DNA of 5,374 nt from Burkholderiales bacterium. Lineage in GTDB: Bacteria; Pseudomonadota; Gammaproteobacteria; Burkholderiales; Burkholderiaceae_D. The stretch is from assembly GCA_016197345.1 (NCBI GenBank), contig JACPVY010000489.1:1-5374 (forward strand), written 5' to 3'. The position numbers and the translations under genes were made by a program. Below the pieces are notes generated by a model that saw only the letters and a list, made by a program, of their open reading frames with translations, had not been told where the DNA came from and ran no database searches. Within the stretch, counting starts at the first letter, position 1. Each line of letters begins with the position of its first letter. This document shows, one piece after another, positions 4,753 to 5,374 of the stretch.

Positions 4753-5374
4753 ATGGCAACCGGGCCAAATACACCAGTCAATTACTATATGGATACCCCC
4801 GCAGCGAAAACCGACTGCGCTAAGGATCAAAAGCATGTAGAGCAAAAATGCAAGGCCGACGATAAAAACAAGCATCGCGGCAAAGGCAGACCGAAATCCC
4901 GCGTGGGACATAAGGATGCTGACAAAGAAGCCAGTTGGGTACTGGATCATTGCGGCCCGCTGTTGGTCAAACCCGGCGACAACTTTACCGACTGGCTGAA
5001 AGACTTCAACGATATCAGTGCCATGATGTATAAGCTGGCGCAAGAGTTGGCGGATAAAGTCATTACCAAGATTGAAAAAGAAATTTTGGAATACGGCGTG
5101 AAAGCCTTGGGCAAAATGGCGATACGGCGCGGTTTAACAGGCTGGATACCTGTCGTGGGCTGGATCATGACGGCGGTTGATGTGGCCGTAACTGCGGTTG
5201 ATGTCGCCACCCAAGTGAGCGAGTTGAAGGAAACGGTAACAGAACTCAAATCCACGGTAAGCAACCTCAAAGAGCAAGCAGCAAAAATCACGCAAACCTT
5301 TGAGAAATACAAGGATCAGCTCAAAAACTACAGCAAACTCTCCAAAAAAGAGCAAGCCCGCGTCGCCCGCGAAG
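4753..5374 (+). CDS. Probable T6SS effector (polymorphic toxin), N-terminal 207 residues, 3' end outside window
   Basis: The frame is open from ATG 4753 to the right edge (207 codons plus one base), without a stop. Residues 19-60 are strongly basic (11 Lys, 3 Arg) with C22 and C33. Residues 61-114 contain WVLDHCGPLLVKPGDNFTDW and look folded. Residues 127-153 are hydrophobic (GLTGWIPVVGWIMTAVDVAV), resembling the Gly-rich pre-toxin segments of secreted toxins. Residues 140-195 run as eight 7-residue units, most likely a coiled coil. There is no Sec signal peptide, as expected for T6SS cargo. Its position directly after DUF4150 and DUF2169 genes is where the toxin gene usually sits. The catalytic domain would lie further right. 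In relatives of this layout it can be a nuclease such as an HNH/GHH type, but nothing in the window shows which. An immunity gene should follow. Confidence 0.75.
   Translation, partial: MATGPNTPVNYYMDTPAAKTDCAKDQKHVEQKCKADDKNKHRGKGRPKSRVGHKDADKEASWVLDHCGPLLVKPGDNFTDWLKDFNDISAMMYKLAQELADKVITKIEKEILEYGVKALGKMAIRRGLTGWIPVVGWIMTAVDVAVTAVDVATQVSELKETVTELKSTVSNLKEQAAKITQTFEKYKDQLKNYSKLSKKEQARVARE
5170..5337 (+). repeat. Eight in-register heptads in the effector (TAVDVAV to QLKNYSK)
   Basis: Residues 140-195 divide without a gap into TAVDVAV, TAVDVAT, QVSELKE, TVTELKS, TVSNLKE, QAAKITQ, TFEKYKD and QLKNYSK. Every unit starts with Thr or Gln. The first two are hydrophobic and nearly identical. The next three share the pattern (Q/T)V-x-(E/N)-L-K-x, with Val and Leu at coiled-coil a and d positions. 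It is most likely a helical stalk that begins in a membrane-seeking segment. Confidence 0.7.

Overview
This window is an accessory type VI secretion system (T6SS) effector island. All recognisable genes lie on the + strand and are tightly packed, which looks like one operon. In order they are: a VgrG spike protein (broken into two frames), a DUF6484 protein, a DUF2169 protein, a ketoacyl-synthase/thiolase-like protein that lacks its N-terminus, a DUF4150 (PAAR-like) tip protein, and the first 207 residues of a probable secreted effector that runs off the right edge. Composition (roughly 50% GC) and the VgrG and DUF2169 motifs suggest a proteobacterium, most likely a betaproteobacterium or a methylotroph-like gammaproteobacterium. 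The genus cannot be fixed from sequence reading alone.

Layout. Positions 1-82 are a short flank with no gene I can name. Positions 83-1504 encode the gp27-like base and gp5 OB-fold of VgrG. From about 1485 to 1802 the C-terminal beta-helix spike of the same protein continues in the next frame. DUF6484 (1806-2393), DUF2169 (2409-3515), the KS-like remnant (3512/3535-4311) and DUF4150 (4331-4720) follow, with gaps of -4 to 19 bases. After a 32-base gap the effector starts at 4753. No intergenic stretch exceeds 100 bases, and I saw no RNA gene, CRISPR array, insertion sequence or terminator.

How the parts work together (family knowledge plus inference). VgrG trimers form the puncturing spike, DUF4150 proteins cap it like PAAR proteins, and DUF2169 proteins act as adaptors or chaperones that load the effector encoded downstream, as in the Agrobacterium vgrG2-DUF2169-Tde2 arrangement. 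DUF6484 looks like a miniature gp5/VgrG piece and may extend or adapt the spike. The KS-like protein keeps the fold signatures of a ketoacyl synthase but none of the catalytic residues, so it is probably structural or chaperone-like.

The main oddity is that two genes carry what look like internal deletions with frameshifts: vgrG near 1481-1490, and the KS-like gene just after its natural start at 3512. Either this island is decaying while its cargo genes remain intact, or the assembly has collapsed at two places. The effector N-terminus is also notable: a Lys-rich segment, a hydrophobic Gly/Trp segment, then eight unbroken heptads.
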